From contig CALEBN010000067.1 of NCBI GenBank assembly GCA_937943045.1, positions 62,001 through 126,000 of the forward strand: 64,000 nt of DNA. The letters run 5' to 3'. The notes under the pieces are model-generated. The model made no database searches. It saw nothing but the letters and a program-made list of their open reading frames with translations, and had not been told where the DNA came from. This DNA comes from an uncultured Collinsella sp. (lineage in GTDB: Bacteria; Actinomycetota; Coriobacteriia; Coriobacteriales; Coriobacteriaceae). Below are positions 49,827-57,383 of this stretch, piece after piece. Both the position numbers and the translations under genes were made by a program. Numbering within the stretch: position 1 is the stretch's first letter; each line of letters begins with the position of its first letter.

Positions 49827-50237
49827 ATGAGCTTCTTCGATACGTTCTTCTCCAGCGTCGCCGGCGGCAGCCGCGAACTCCAAAAGCTCTCTGGCGTCGA
49901 GTTCGAGCTGCGCCGCAGGCTCACCGTGCTCGCAAGCGACGAGGCCACTCAAGACGCCCCGCAGCGCTATTTCCTGCGGTGGGAGGGGCAAGTCCAGGGC
50001 GTCGGTTTCCGCTTCACCAACACCAACCTCGCACAGGCGCGCTCCCTCACCGGCTGGGTGCGCAATATGGAAGACGGCTCGGTTGAGATGGAGCTACAGG
50101 GCACGCCGGCAAACATCGTGTCTCTGCTCGAGGCGCTTCATGCCTCCTATGAGCGCATGGGGACACGTTTTCGCCTTGTAGACGCTCAAGCTCGCACCCC
50201 GCTTGCCAACGAGGATGGTTTTAGCCCTCGCTATTAG
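49827..50237 (+). CDS. Acylphosphatase with an N-terminal extension
   Basis: The 136-residue protein contains an acylphosphatase domain (about 48-130): LRWEGQVQGVGFRFTNTNLAQARSLTGWVRNMEDGSVEMELQG. It keeps the catalytic arginine (GVGFR) and asparagine (WVRN). Usual enzymes have 90-100 residues; here about 45 residues (MSFFDTFFSSVAGGSRELQKLSGVE) precede the domain. The start overlaps the upstream oxidoreductase region closely (TAGCGATG), implying coupling. The physiological substrate of bacterial acylphosphatases is generally unknown. Confidence 0.87.
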   Translation: MSFFDTFFSSVAGGSRELQKLSGVEFELRRRLTVLASDEATQDAPQRYFLRWEGQVQGVGFRFTNTNLAQARSLTGWVRNMEDGSVEMELQGTPANIVSLLEALHASYERMGTRFRLVDAQARTPLANEDGFSPRY

Positions 50238-50298
50238 TATTGTGTTCTAAATAAGGTATCATTTGCTTCATGCCGTTTACAGAAAAGAGGCGAGGCGC

Positions 50299-50679
50299 AT
50301 GGCGGTGCAAAGAAGGAATACCAGGCAGCGAAAGCTGGTTCTTGACGCTGTGCGCCAAAGCTATAACCATCCCACCGCCGACGAAATCTACAATGTCGTA
50401 CGCGAACAGGATGACAAGATCAGCCGCGGCACGGTCTACCGCAACCTCAATCTCTTAGCCGACGCCGGCGAGATTCTTTCTATTAAGACGCCGGGCGGCA
50501 GCCGCTTCGATCGCACCATCGAGCCGCACGCACATATCATCTGCACCTCGTGCAGCCGCGTCATCGACGTGCCGCTCCCCTTCGATGCCCAGCTCGACGC
50601 CAGGGCATCCGAACAAATCGGATGGAGCGTCAGCTCGCACTACACCATCTTTGAGGGACTCTGCCCCGACTGCCGGTAG
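50299..50679 (+). CDS. Fur-family metalloregulator (PerR/Fur type)
   Basis: The 126-residue regulator has the Fur winged helix (RNTRQRKLVLDAVRQSYNHPTADEIYNVVREQ, ISRGTVYRNLNLLADAGEILSI), then the metal domain with EPHAHIICTSCSRVID and a C-terminal CPDC. Together the latter make a Cys4 structural zinc site. The DRTIEPHAH pattern resembles PerR, but the sensing-site aspartate versus glutamate cannot be settled by eye. The start at 50299 (MAVQRRN) follows GAGGCGAGG. It may control peroxide stress or iron genes such as the flavodoxin operon. Confidence 0.88.
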   Translation: MAVQRRNTRQRKLVLDAVRQSYNHPTADEIYNVVREQDDKISRGTVYRNLNLLADAGEILSIKTPGGSRFDRTIEPHAHIICTSCSRVIDVPLPFDAQLDARASEQIGWSVSSHYTIFEGLCPDCR

Positions 50680-50684
50680 CCTTT

Positions 50685-50749
50685 GGGGCATGCCTGCAAA
50701 TCTACTTTCCCATCCGTTACAGCAAACAGTACATTTCTAGGCATGTCCC
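50685..50749. repeat. 65-bp long-loop hairpin between convergent genes
   Basis: GGGGCATGCCT (50685-50695) pairs with AGGCATGTCCC (50739-50749) with one mismatch around a 43-base AT-rich loop. It fills the gap between the fur-type gene and the HAD gene. It lacks T runs, so it looks more like a small intergenic repeat than a terminator. Confidence 0.5.
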
Positions 50750-50755
50750 GAAAAC

Positions 50756-51553
50756 CTACTCGGCGAGCAGGCGGCGCAGTTCTTCTTCGACCGTGTGCAC
50801 GTAACGGACGCGATCGTTGATACCGCGCATGGTGGGGTTGCAGCTCTCCATCAGATAGGGATGGCCCACGACGTTGAGCATGTCGCGATCGTTCTCATTG
50901 TCGCCAAATGCCATCATCTCATCGGGCGAAATCCCCAGGACACGACCGTAATCGGCAAGCGCGGAGCCCTTGCCCGAACCGAAACCGATAAGGTCCGTCC
51001 ATGCGGTTCCTGACGTCATCACATTGACACGGTCGCCAAAGAGGCGCTCGAAATACTCCCGGGCCGCCGGATATTCCACCTCGGGCGTCTGGAAGCCAAT
51101 CTTAATGACATCCTCGTCGATGTCCTCGGGACGGTCGACCACCGCCACATCGCAGTGGACCACATAGCGCAAATGGTCGACGAACGCATCGTTGCCGCTC
51201 ATGGTGTAGATGTGCCCCTCACACGAAAGGGTCATGTCGGTATGGGGATACGCAACCACGGTATTCGCGATAACCATAGCAAGGCTACGCTCCATGGAAC
51301 GCTTGACGACGGCACGCCCCTCGCTCATCACCAGGGTTCCGTTTTCGCATACATAGGCGAGCTCATCGGCCACCGGGGCAAACAGGTAGCGCAAGCTCGC
51401 ATATTGACGGCCACTCGCCGGCATAAACACGATACCACGACGATGCAGCTCATCGATAAGCTCAAAGGCCTCGGAACGCAGCTCGCGCTCCCCCGGATGC
51501 AGCAACGTGCCGTCCAAATCGCATGCAATCAGTTTGATTCCCTCAAGACCCAT
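50756..51553 (-). CDS. Cof-type HAD phosphatase (second)
   Basis: The 265-residue protein has IACDLDGTLLHPGERELRS (motif I), VFMPASGRQYASLRYL (motif II), a cap domain, the lysine of GSGKGSALADYGRVLG, and MAFGDNENDRDMLNVVGHPYLME (motif IV), as in the HAD-IIB sugar-phosphate phosphatases. The ATG at 51553 (MGLEGIK) follows GGGGGAAG; longer readings to 51628 lack such a site. Substrate unknown. It is downstream of the UreE-like gene in the same direction but 83 bases away. Confidence 0.86.
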   Translation of the reverse strand: MGLEGIKLIACDLDGTLLHPGERELRSEAFELIDELHRRGIVFMPASGRQYASLRYLFAPVADELAYVCENGTLVMSEGRAVVKRSMERSLAMVIANTVVAYPHTDMTLSCEGHIYTMSGNDAFVDHLRYVVHCDVAVVDRPEDIDEDVIKIGFQTPEVEYPAAREYFERLFGDRVNVMTSGTAWTDLIGFGSGKGSALADYGRVLGISPDEMMAFGDNENDRDMLNVVGHPYLMESCNPTMRGINDRVRYVHTVEEELRRLLAE

Positions 51554-51636
51554 ATGCTTCCCCCAAAGCCTCATATCAACAGCAAGACGGACCTTGATCG
51601 GTCGCCCCTCAAAGCCCGTCTTGCGCATACGCGCGC

Positions 51637-52215
51637 TTAGCCGCGCGCCTTTTTTACGATGGTAAAGTCGGGAGCCATGCTCACGACGACCTCCGCCGCA
51701 CTCGACGCAAAGCGCCGGTCCGCATCGAGTTCACGGGTAACCAGCGAGAGCCGAACACCCTCGACACCCCGGAGCATGCGGCCCAAAACAGGCTGCACCG
51801 GCGTATACATGCGCACAGTATGCTCGTCCGAGTCGCCCCGGAAGAGCGGCGCATGCATGTTGCCGATCTCCCAGCACGAATGCGCGAGCGCAATCGGGTC
51901 CATGCGGTCAACTTCGACCAAATAAACCTCGGCGCTGCGCAAGCGCACGACAACCGCCACGGGCACCATGCCCGAACGGTCAATGGCGAGCACGTCGCCG
52001 TCGGCAAGACGACCGCCGTCGGCAGTATCCAGCCGAACATCGACCGTGCGCCCCAGCTCCGTCACGCCCACAAACGCGTATACATCAGCCTGGTCCCAAT
52101 CGAGCAGTAGCTCGTCAACTTCAAAGACGCCGCCCAACTTCCGGCGAAGCAGGAGTTCATAGGACGGATCGTTGAGATTTCCCAAGCGCTCCGTAGCTAC
52201 CAGGTCCACGGACAT
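51637..52215 (-). CDS. UreE-like protein without His-rich tail
   Basis: The 192-residue protein resembles the urease nickel chaperone UreE. An N-terminal beta domain (LLLRRKLGGVFEVDELLLDWDQ to ADGDVLAIDRSG) is followed by a C-terminal ferredoxin-like part with AHSCWEIGNMHAPLFRG and YTPVQPVLGRMLRGVEGV. These correspond to UreE's AYHLGNRHxPL and LEDMLRGLG motifs. The metal-binding histidine of GNMHAPL is kept; the His-rich tail is absent. No urease or hydrogenase genes lie in the window. The ATG at 52215 is three bases after the FKBP stop (TAG TTG ATG), so the pair is coupled. Confidence 0.65.
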   Translation of the reverse strand: MSVDLVATERLGNLNDPSYELLLRRKLGGVFEVDELLLDWDQADVYAFVGVTELGRTVDVRLDTADGGRLADGDVLAIDRSGMVPVAVVVRLRSAEVYLVEVDRMDPIALAHSCWEIGNMHAPLFRGDSDEHTVRMYTPVQPVLGRMLRGVEGVRLSLVTRELDADRRFASSAAEVVVSMAPDFTIVKKARG

Positions 52216-52218
52216 CAA

Positions 52219-52647
52219 CTAGTCCTCGACCTCAACGAGCTCGATATCAAAGTTGAGATCCTTGCCGGCGAGCTCGTGATTGGCGTCGAGCGTCACGGCC
52301 TCGGGCGTCACGTCGATGACGACGGCGGGGACGGGCATACCGCTCGGCGTGGACAGGAAGAGCTTCATACCCTTCTCGATCTGCTCGATGTTGGGAACCT
52401 GCTCGGCCGGGAAGGTCAGAACCATCTCGGGATTGTGCTCGCCGTAGGCATCGGCAGCAGGAATGTGCACGGTCTTCTTCTCGCCCACCTGCATGTCGAC
52501 AACAGCGGCGTCGAAGCCCTTGATCATCTGGCCGGCGCCGCAGGTGAACTCCAGCGGCTCGCCGCGATCGTAGGAGCTATCGAACTGCGTGCCGTCGTCG
52601 AGCGTGCCGCGATAATGAGTCTTGACCTTCTTGCCCTGGTTGGACAT
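52219..52647 (-). CDS. FKBP-type peptidyl-prolyl isomerase (SlyD-like)
   Basis: The 142-residue protein has the SlyD layout: VKTHYRGTLDDGTQFDSSYDRGEPLEFTCGAGQMIKGFDAAVVDMQVGEKKTV, an insert-in-flap chaperone domain (AYGEHNPEMVLTFPAEQVPNIEQIEKGM), and VTLDANHELAGKDLNFDIELVEV. It should speed prolyl isomerisation and help folding in the cytosol. The His/Cys-rich nickel tail of E. coli SlyD is missing. The start at 52647 follows GGAGG. It is translationally coupled to the UreE-like gene. Confidence 0.9.
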   Translation of the reverse strand: MSNQGKKVKTHYRGTLDDGTQFDSSYDRGEPLEFTCGAGQMIKGFDAAVVDMQVGEKKTVHIPAADAYGEHNPEMVLTFPAEQVPNIEQIEKGMKLFLSTPSGMPVPAVVIDVTPEAVTLDANHELAGKDLNFDIELVEVED

Positions 52648-52767
52648 GGAAACCTCCGTGATAAGGGCGGCGCACAACACGGGCCGCCATGAACATATGG
52701 CGCTAACTATACCCTAGTCATACAATTTGAAGACAGTTTGCAAAGAAACGCTGCAACCGGAGGAACC

Positions 52768-53781
52768 ATGGCATATCCCGTATTTGACCTACACTGCGAC
52801 ACCGCCGACCGAATCGGCTGGGCCACGCTCGATCTCGACCTGCGCTTTACCGCCGGCACCGACGGTTATTTCCCCGGCGACGAAACGCATCCGCAAGATT
52901 TCGACCTCATCGAGGGTAACGCCTGCGCCATCTCGCTCGCAAAGATCGGCAACACGCCGTGGGCACAGTGCTTCGCTACGTTTGTCCCCGACGAGATCCC
53001 CACCGCCCACGCCGCGCGCTTCCAGGCGCAAATCATGGCGCATATGAGCGGCCAGGCAATGCTCAACCACGACCGCATGGTCAACGTGCGCAGCGCCGCA
53101 GACATTCGCCCCGCGCTCAAGGACGGCAAGATCGCCTGTATCCACACCATCGAAAACGCCACGTTCTTTGCCGAGGACCCCGCGCTGATCGAGGTGCTCA
53201 AGAGCTTGGGCGTGCTTATGTCGTCACTCAGCTGGAACGCGCAGGGACCGCTCGCGAGCGGCCACGACACCCACGCCGGCCTCACCGCCGCCGGCATCGA
53301 GGCACTTACGCAGATGGAGCACGCCGGCATGATACTCGACGTCTCCCACCTCAACGATGAGTGCTTTGACGAGGTTGTCGCCCACGCCACGCGCCCCTTC
53401 GTCGCCAGCCACTCCAACTCCCGTGCGGTTTGCGGCGTCAAGCGCAACCTCACCGACGACCAGTTCCGCACCATTCGCGACATGGGCGGCATCGTCGGCC
53501 TCAACTACTGCAGCGAGTTCCTATCCAACGATGCGACCGACAAGACCACCGCAGACGTCACCTTCGACCAGCTAGCGGCACATATCGAGCACTGGCTCGA
53601 CCTGGGCGGCGAAGATGTCATCGCACTCGGCGGCGACTGGGACGGCGCCAAGGTGCCCGCTTTCCTCTCCGATGCCAGCAAGATGCCCGAATTCCAGAAC
53701 ATGCTCTCCAAGCACTTTGGCAAGACCGTGATGCAGAAGCTCTGCAGCGATAACGCCCTTGCCTTCTTCGAGCGTTATTAA
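52768..53781 (+). CDS. Membrane dipeptidase-family peptidase (M19, renal dipeptidase-like)
   Basis: The 337-residue zinc peptidase has FDLHCDTADR near the N-terminus (first metal HxD), the bridging glutamate in ACIHTIENATFF, MILDVSHLNDECF and FVASHSNSRAVCGVKRNLTDDQ with the second-metal histidines, and ALGGDWDGAKVPAFL. These are the M19 hallmarks. No signal peptide is present, so it is cytosolic despite the family name; it would hydrolyse dipeptides, possibly with D-amino acids. The ATG at 52768 follows GGAGGAA. Confidence 0.92.
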   Translation: MAYPVFDLHCDTADRIGWATLDLDLRFTAGTDGYFPGDETHPQDFDLIEGNACAISLAKIGNTPWAQCFATFVPDEIPTAHAARFQAQIMAHMSGQAMLNHDRMVNVRSAADIRPALKDGKIACIHTIENATFFAEDPALIEVLKSLGVLMSSLSWNAQGPLASGHDTHAGLTAAGIEALTQMEHAGMILDVSHLNDECFDEVVAHATRPFVASHSNSRAVCGVKRNLTDDQFRTIRDMGGIVGLNYCSEFLSNDATDKTTADVTFDQLAAHIEHWLDLGGEDVIALGGDWDGAKVPAFLSDASKMPEFQNMLSKHFGKTVMQKLCSDNALAFFERY

Positions 53782-53796
53782 TTTCACATCCCTTGA

Positions 53797-53834
53797 GCGG
53801 GCCGGCATACCGAACGGTCGAAATGCCGGCCCGC
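53797..53834. terminator. Hairpin after the dipeptidase gene
   Basis: A perfect 12-bp GC-rich stem (53797-53808 with 53823-53834) encloses a 14-base loop. There is no T run, so termination would be weak. It lies 22 bases before the next start. Confidence 0.5.
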
Positions 53835-53855
53835 CCCCAATCTGAAGGATAACTT

Positions 53856-54632
53856 TTGACGCAGCAATTTGCGATTTTCCTACCCCGACCGGATGGGATG
53901 CCCATCCCCGTCGTCGTTACCAAAAAGCGCGTCAAGAACTTCAACCTGCGCGTCACATCGAGCGGTGAGGTCCACGCCAGCGCACCGCTCGGCGCCAGCC
54001 GCGAGCGTATCGAAGCGTTTGTGAAGCGCAACAACGCCTGGATTATCGGCCGACTTGCCCAGCGTGAGCAACGTCAGGCAACGTCACGAGAGCCACTCAG
54101 CCCCTCGTCCATCATTGCGCTTTGGGGCATGCCCATCACGGTACAGGACGCACTCGATCACAACTTTGCGTCACCCGCACCGCGACCCAAACAGGCCACC
54201 TTCGCAAGTTTTATGGGTGCCGACAAGTCGAACGGAGGCCCACAGGCCAAGCGGCTCGCAATCCTCGACGGTCTAACGTCCGACGAGCTCCAAGCCCACA
54301 TCGACCAGCTCTATACGTCCGAGGTCACATCGGCGCTGCGCGATATTTTGCACGCGTACGAAATCGCAATGGGCGTCTCCGTTTCCCGCGTTTCCGTACG
54401 CAGCATGAAAACGCGTTGGGGCTCGTGCACGCCCAAATCCGGCGCCATTCGCATCGCACGAGAACTTGCCGGCTACCCCGTCGAATGCCTCGACATGGTT
54501 GTCGCCCACGAGCTCGTCCACTTGCTCGAGCCAAGCCACAATCAGCGGTTTCACGCCCTGCTCGACACGTACTGCCCCAACAATAGAGCGCTGTCGCAGC
54601 GGCTCAAGCAGCCACCCATAGAGACGTATTAG
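53856..54632 (+). CDS. YgjP/SprT-like zinc metallopeptidase (DUF45)
   Basis: The 258-residue protein has a beta-rich N-terminus (KRVKNFNLRVTSSGEVHASAP, typical of the YgjP family) and a zinc-binding helix VVAHELVHLLEPSHNQRFHALLD, i.e. HELVH plus a third histidine. TRWGSCTPKSGAIRIARELA precedes it, as expected. The probable start is TTG at 53856, behind GAAGGA. In some genomes such proteins accompany type I restriction enzymes; none is seen here. The physiological substrate is unknown. Confidence 0.85.
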   Translation: MTQQFAIFLPRPDGMPIPVVVTKKRVKNFNLRVTSSGEVHASAPLGASRERIEAFVKRNNAWIIGRLAQREQRQATSREPLSPSSIIALWGMPITVQDALDHNFASPAPRPKQATFASFMGADKSNGGPQAKRLAILDGLTSDELQAHIDQLYTSEVTSALRDILHAYEIAMGVSVSRVSVRSMKTRWGSCTPKSGAIRIARELAGYPVECLDMVVAHELVHLLEPSHNQRFHALLDTYCPNNRALSQRLKQPPIETY

Positions 54633-54638
54633 AACCGG

Positions 54639-55124
54639 TTAGCGCACGCGCTCGATCTCGACACCGCAGCTTGTCAAGGGAAGACCGACGGGCGCCCACG
54701 GCTTATCGAGCTTTATGCGCACACCAAGCAGCAAGGGATAACGACGCAACAGCATCGAGGCCACACCCTCGGCTGCGGCCTCGATGAGTTTAAACGTATG
54801 CTCGCGCAGATAGCCATCGACATCGTGGCACACCGAGCCGTAGTCAATCGAGGCGTCCAGGTTATCGTGCTCCCCCGCTGCACGCAGGTCGGCATAGAGC
54901 ACCAAGGACACGATGAACTTCTGGCCCAGCGCGTTCTCTTCGGGATACACGCCGTGATTGGCAAAGACCTCGAGACCGTCGATAGTAATGCGGTCGGCAT
55001 GGCGCAGATCGTCATAGCTCACGTGGGGCACCGCCGTTGCGGTGGATATTTCGCCCCTTCCACGGCGGGCGAGCTCGGCGCCTTCAGTCTTGGTTGCATT
55101 CTCGGGCAGTTTCTTGTTGCTCAT
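54639..55124 (-). CDS. folB: Dihydroneopterin aldolase
   Basis: FolB converts dihydroneopterin to 6-hydroxymethyl-dihydropterin on the way to folate. The C-terminal 120 residues match the family: DRITIDGLEVFANHGVYPEENALGQKFIVSLVLYADL with the pterin-binding glutamate, DASIDYGSVCHDV, KLIEAAAEGVASMLL, and the catalytic lysine in GVRIKLDKPWAPVG. An unusual N-terminal extension of about 40 residues (MSNKKLPENATKTEGAELA) precedes the fold. It is the last gene of an operon with folE and an HD protein. Confidence 0.9.
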   Translation of the reverse strand: MSNKKLPENATKTEGAELARRGRGEISTATAVPHVSYDDLRHADRITIDGLEVFANHGVYPEENALGQKFIVSLVLYADLRAAGEHDNLDASIDYGSVCHDVDGYLREHTFKLIEAAAEGVASMLLRRYPLLLGVRIKLDKPWAPVGLPLTSCGVEIERVR

Positions 55125-55167
55125 CGCGATCGTCTCCTTCGTTTAGAACCCCGACCGCGCAAACTAA

Positions 55168-55749
55168 CTACACGCGAATCGACAGGTTCTTTTTATCATC
55201 GCTCCAGTTGCAAGCATTGCGCGCAGGGCATGCAAAGCAGGCTCGCGAGGCCTTGTCGGCCGCATAGAGCAGACGCTCGAGCGGTTGACTGTTCACGCGC
55301 AGCTTTCGATGGCCCAGGATGGCCGTCTTAATGGCTGCGGCATCTGCCGGCTCAAACGCCACGTCATCGGGCATGCCGCCGAGAATCGCATCAGCGACGC
55401 GTTCGCTTGCAACATCATGGGATATACCCGATTCATACTGTTCATCTTTGCCGATATCGTGAAGAAGTGCCGTGGCATAGATGACCTCGCAGTCAAATCC
55501 GAGCTGCTCCTCAAGATTCTTAATCCACATAATGCGCGCGACATCCAGCAGATGGTCGATACCGTGGCGGCAAAAGATGCGCCCCGATTCCAGCTGTGCA
55601 ATGTTGCCCAGGTGCCGCCGGAACAACCCGTTGGCACAGATGTAATCAATGCGAGGCATGGCACCAAAGGGAGTCAGGCCCGAAGCCATAAAGCCGCGAC
55701 GCGGCGTCCCCTCATCGGTCTTCGATGCAAAGTCGTTGACGACCCTCAT
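55168..55749 (-). CDS. HD-domain hydrolase in the pterin operon
   Basis: The 193-residue protein has an HD-type phosphohydrolase domain. Histidine is in CRHGIDHLLDVARIMW, the HD pair in ALLHDIGKDEQYESGISHD, and more ligands lie in AAIKTAILGHRK and LLYAADKASRACF. A C-terminal CFACPARNACNW has three cysteines that may bind metal. In this place, between folE and folB, it could remove phosphates from dihydroneopterin triphosphate, a step for which many bacteria lack a known enzyme; that is inference. The ATG at 55749 lies one base past the folE stop. Confidence 0.8.
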   Translation of the reverse strand: MRVVNDFASKTDEGTPRRGFMASGLTPFGAMPRIDYICANGLFRRHLGNIAQLESGRIFCRHGIDHLLDVARIMWIKNLEEQLGFDCEVIYATALLHDIGKDEQYESGISHDVASERVADAILGGMPDDVAFEPADAAAIKTAILGHRKLRVNSQPLERLLYAADKASRACFACPARNACNWSDDKKNLSIRV

Positions 55750-55750
55750 G

Positions 55751-56308
55751 CTAACGGCCCAGCATCCTAAAGAATCGCTCCTCGAGCGACGAATCGGTCT
55801 CAAAGACACCGCGACGAGCAAGCGTTACGGTCTTGGTACCGGGCTTTTGCACGCCGCGCATGGTCATGCACATATGCTCGGCTTCCATCAGCACAATCGC
55901 TCCTTGGGGGGCAAGATATTCCATGAGGGCGTCGGCAACCTGTGCACACAGCTGCTCCTGCAGCTGCAAACGACGGGCATAGACCTCAACTGTGCGAGCG
56001 AGCTTAGACAGGCCCGCCACGCGGCCGTTAGGGATATAGCCGATCGCAGCCTTGCCGTAAAACGGCAGCAGATGGTGTTCGCACAGCGAGTAAAACGTGA
56101 TGTCGCGCTCGATAACCAAATCGTTCGAAGCGACGGTAAAGGTTTTAGACAGGTGCTCCTCGGCGCTCTGATCCATGCCGCCGGCAATCTCGCCATACAT
56201 ACGGGCGACGCGCGCCGGCGTCTCCAACAAGCCCTCGCGAGTTGGGTCCTCGCCTATGCCCTCAAGCAACAGCCTTATGGCGGCCTCGACTTTTTCCTGA
56301 TCGACCAT
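55751..56308 (-). CDS. folE: GTP cyclohydrolase I
   Basis: FolE makes 7,8-dihydroneopterin triphosphate from GTP, the first step of folate synthesis. The 185 residues contain GEDPTREGLLETPARVARMY, then VIERDITFYSLCEHHLLPFYGKAAIGYIPNGRVAGLSKLARTVEVYARRLQLQEQL. The zinc ligands are the Cys of SLCEHH and its two His, plus the Cys of AEHMCMTMRGVQ. The likely start is 56308 (MVDQEKV) behind GTGAGG; longer readings are not needed. The gene starts a folE, HD and folB set and follows nrdG by 66 bases. Confidence 0.94.
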   Translation of the reverse strand: MVDQEKVEAAIRLLLEGIGEDPTREGLLETPARVARMYGEIAGGMDQSAEEHLSKTFTVASNDLVIERDITFYSLCEHHLLPFYGKAAIGYIPNGRVAGLSKLARTVEVYARRLQLQEQLCAQVADALMEYLAPQGAIVLMEAEHMCMTMRGVQKPGTKTVTLARRGVFETDSSLEERFFRMLGR

Positions 56309-56374
56309 CTGGGCCTCACTCTTCCGATTTTGCGTTCGCGCTATGGTACCACGCCCTCCGGCATCGGCCACAAG

Positions 56375-56956
56375 CTACATAGTATGGGTCGAATAGACCG
56401 GATCATCTCGCCAAAGCTCCACAGCATTGCAAAGCGCAACGCCCTCGCGCGCGGCACGAGCGCGCGTGGCGTTCATGTCGATCACGCGCTGATTACTCGA
56501 GCCCCTAAAGCGCAACGAGATATCGTACAGATCTTGAACGAACGGACCGTCCACCAGCATGTCGAGGCAGGCAAGGATACGGTCCGTCACCTCGGTATGG
56601 TGACGACCGCCCGGCATAAGTTCCTCGAGCACGTCGCCAGTAAAGCACCAAATGGTCTTCCCCGACTCCACGGGATAGGCCGCACGCACGCGTTCGATAA
56701 AGTCAACGAGACCCGCCTGATTCTCGGGCTCCATGGGCTCGCCGCCCAGAATCGTCAGGCCATCGATAAAGGGATGATCGAGACTCTCGATAATTTTGTC
56801 CTCGACGGCGCGATCGAACGGCTCGCCCGCAGCAAAGTCCCACGCGACAGAGTTAAAGCAGTTCTTGCACCCACGACGGCACCCACTCACAAACAGAGAA
56901 GTACGAACACCTTCCCCATCAGCAATGTCGAAATACTTAATGTTCGCGTAGTTCAT
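56375..56956 (-). CDS. nrdG: Anaerobic ribonucleotide reductase activase
   Basis: The radical-SAM activase installs the glycyl radical on NrdD. The 193 residues have YANIKYFDIADGEGVRTSLFVSGCRRGCKNCFN with the CxxxCxxC cluster motif, GLTILGGEPMEPENQ, and TIWCFTGD. Length fits NrdG (about 155-190). The start at 56956 (MNYANIK) follows GGGAGAG; the extension to 57061 would read through a long hairpin. It lies downstream of nrdD but has its own promoter region, with a terminator and an 84-bp hairpin between the two genes. Confidence 0.92.
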   Translation of the reverse strand: MNYANIKYFDIADGEGVRTSLFVSGCRRGCKNCFNSVAWDFAAGEPFDRAVEDKIIESLDHPFIDGLTILGGEPMEPENQAGLVDFIERVRAAYPVESGKTIWCFTGDVLEELMPGGRHHTEVTDRILACLDMLVDGPFVQDLYDISLRFRGSSNQRVIDMNATRARAAREGVALCNAVELWRDDPVYSTHTM

Positions 56957-56971
56957 AGGTAACTCTCCCGG

Positions 56972-57055
56972 GAGGCCGGGGCATATCATCCCGTCCTCAA
57001 ACATTCTCGGCCTGCGGCCTGCGAAACTGCGGGCGGGACGATATGTCCCGGCCTC
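56972..57055 (-). promoter_or_regulatory. Long leader hairpin directly upstream of nrdG
   Basis: Bases 56972-56993 pair with 57034-57055 over 22 bp with two mismatches that become G-U pairs in RNA. The loop of 40 bases has its own GCCTGC repeats. It ends 15 bases before the nrdG start and could expose or hide the ribosome site. Confidence 0.55.
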
Positions 57056-57120
57056 ATGCAAAGGTTAACTCAATGAACGAAGCGAACATCGAGTATAGGG
57101 TTCGAGGTCTAATAAAAACT

Positions 57121-57169
57121 TTGTTGCAGCTCAACCGTCATCGCAAGCAAAACGTTGTTGCAAGTCAAC
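57121..57169 (-). promoter_or_regulatory. Paired direct-repeat dyads in the nrdG upstream region
   Basis: TTGTTGCAGCTCAAC (57121-57135) and TTGTTGCAAGTCAAC (57155-57169) match at 13 of 15 positions. Each contains GTTG-N5-CAAC, and they are 34 bp apart, about three helical turns. They do not match the NrdR consensus. Confidence 0.45.
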
Positions 57170-57288
57170 TCATTTCCGCTAAGAACTTCGAGGAGTGAGC
57201 AGACCGCATGCTGCATCTCAACTACGTCAACTTGGCTGCCCCGTAGCGAGGCCCCGGACCTTTGCTCGATATGAGTTCCGCACGCAAA

Positions 57289-57311
57289 GAAGGCCACTTA
57301 ATGTGGCCTTC
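57289..57311 (-). terminator. Terminator of nrdD
   Basis: A perfect 9-bp stem (57289-57297 with 57303-57311) with a 5-base loop is followed on the minus strand by TTTGC. Confidence 0.75.
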
Positions 57312-57383
57312 GTCTTGCGCAGGACTGTCCGAAATAGCGAGCAAATGCCCAAGCGGCCCTCTCGGTTCAGCCCCGGAGCGGTA

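Larger units (their letters stand above)
56957..57383. other. 427-base nrdD-nrdG intergenic region
   Basis: From nrdD toward nrdG it holds the nrdD terminator (57289-57311), a pair of GTTG-N5-CAAC sites (57122-57169), a possible TATACT -10 near 57093 on the minus strand, and a long hairpin (56972-57055) in the nrdG leader. No gene was found. Confidence 0.5.
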
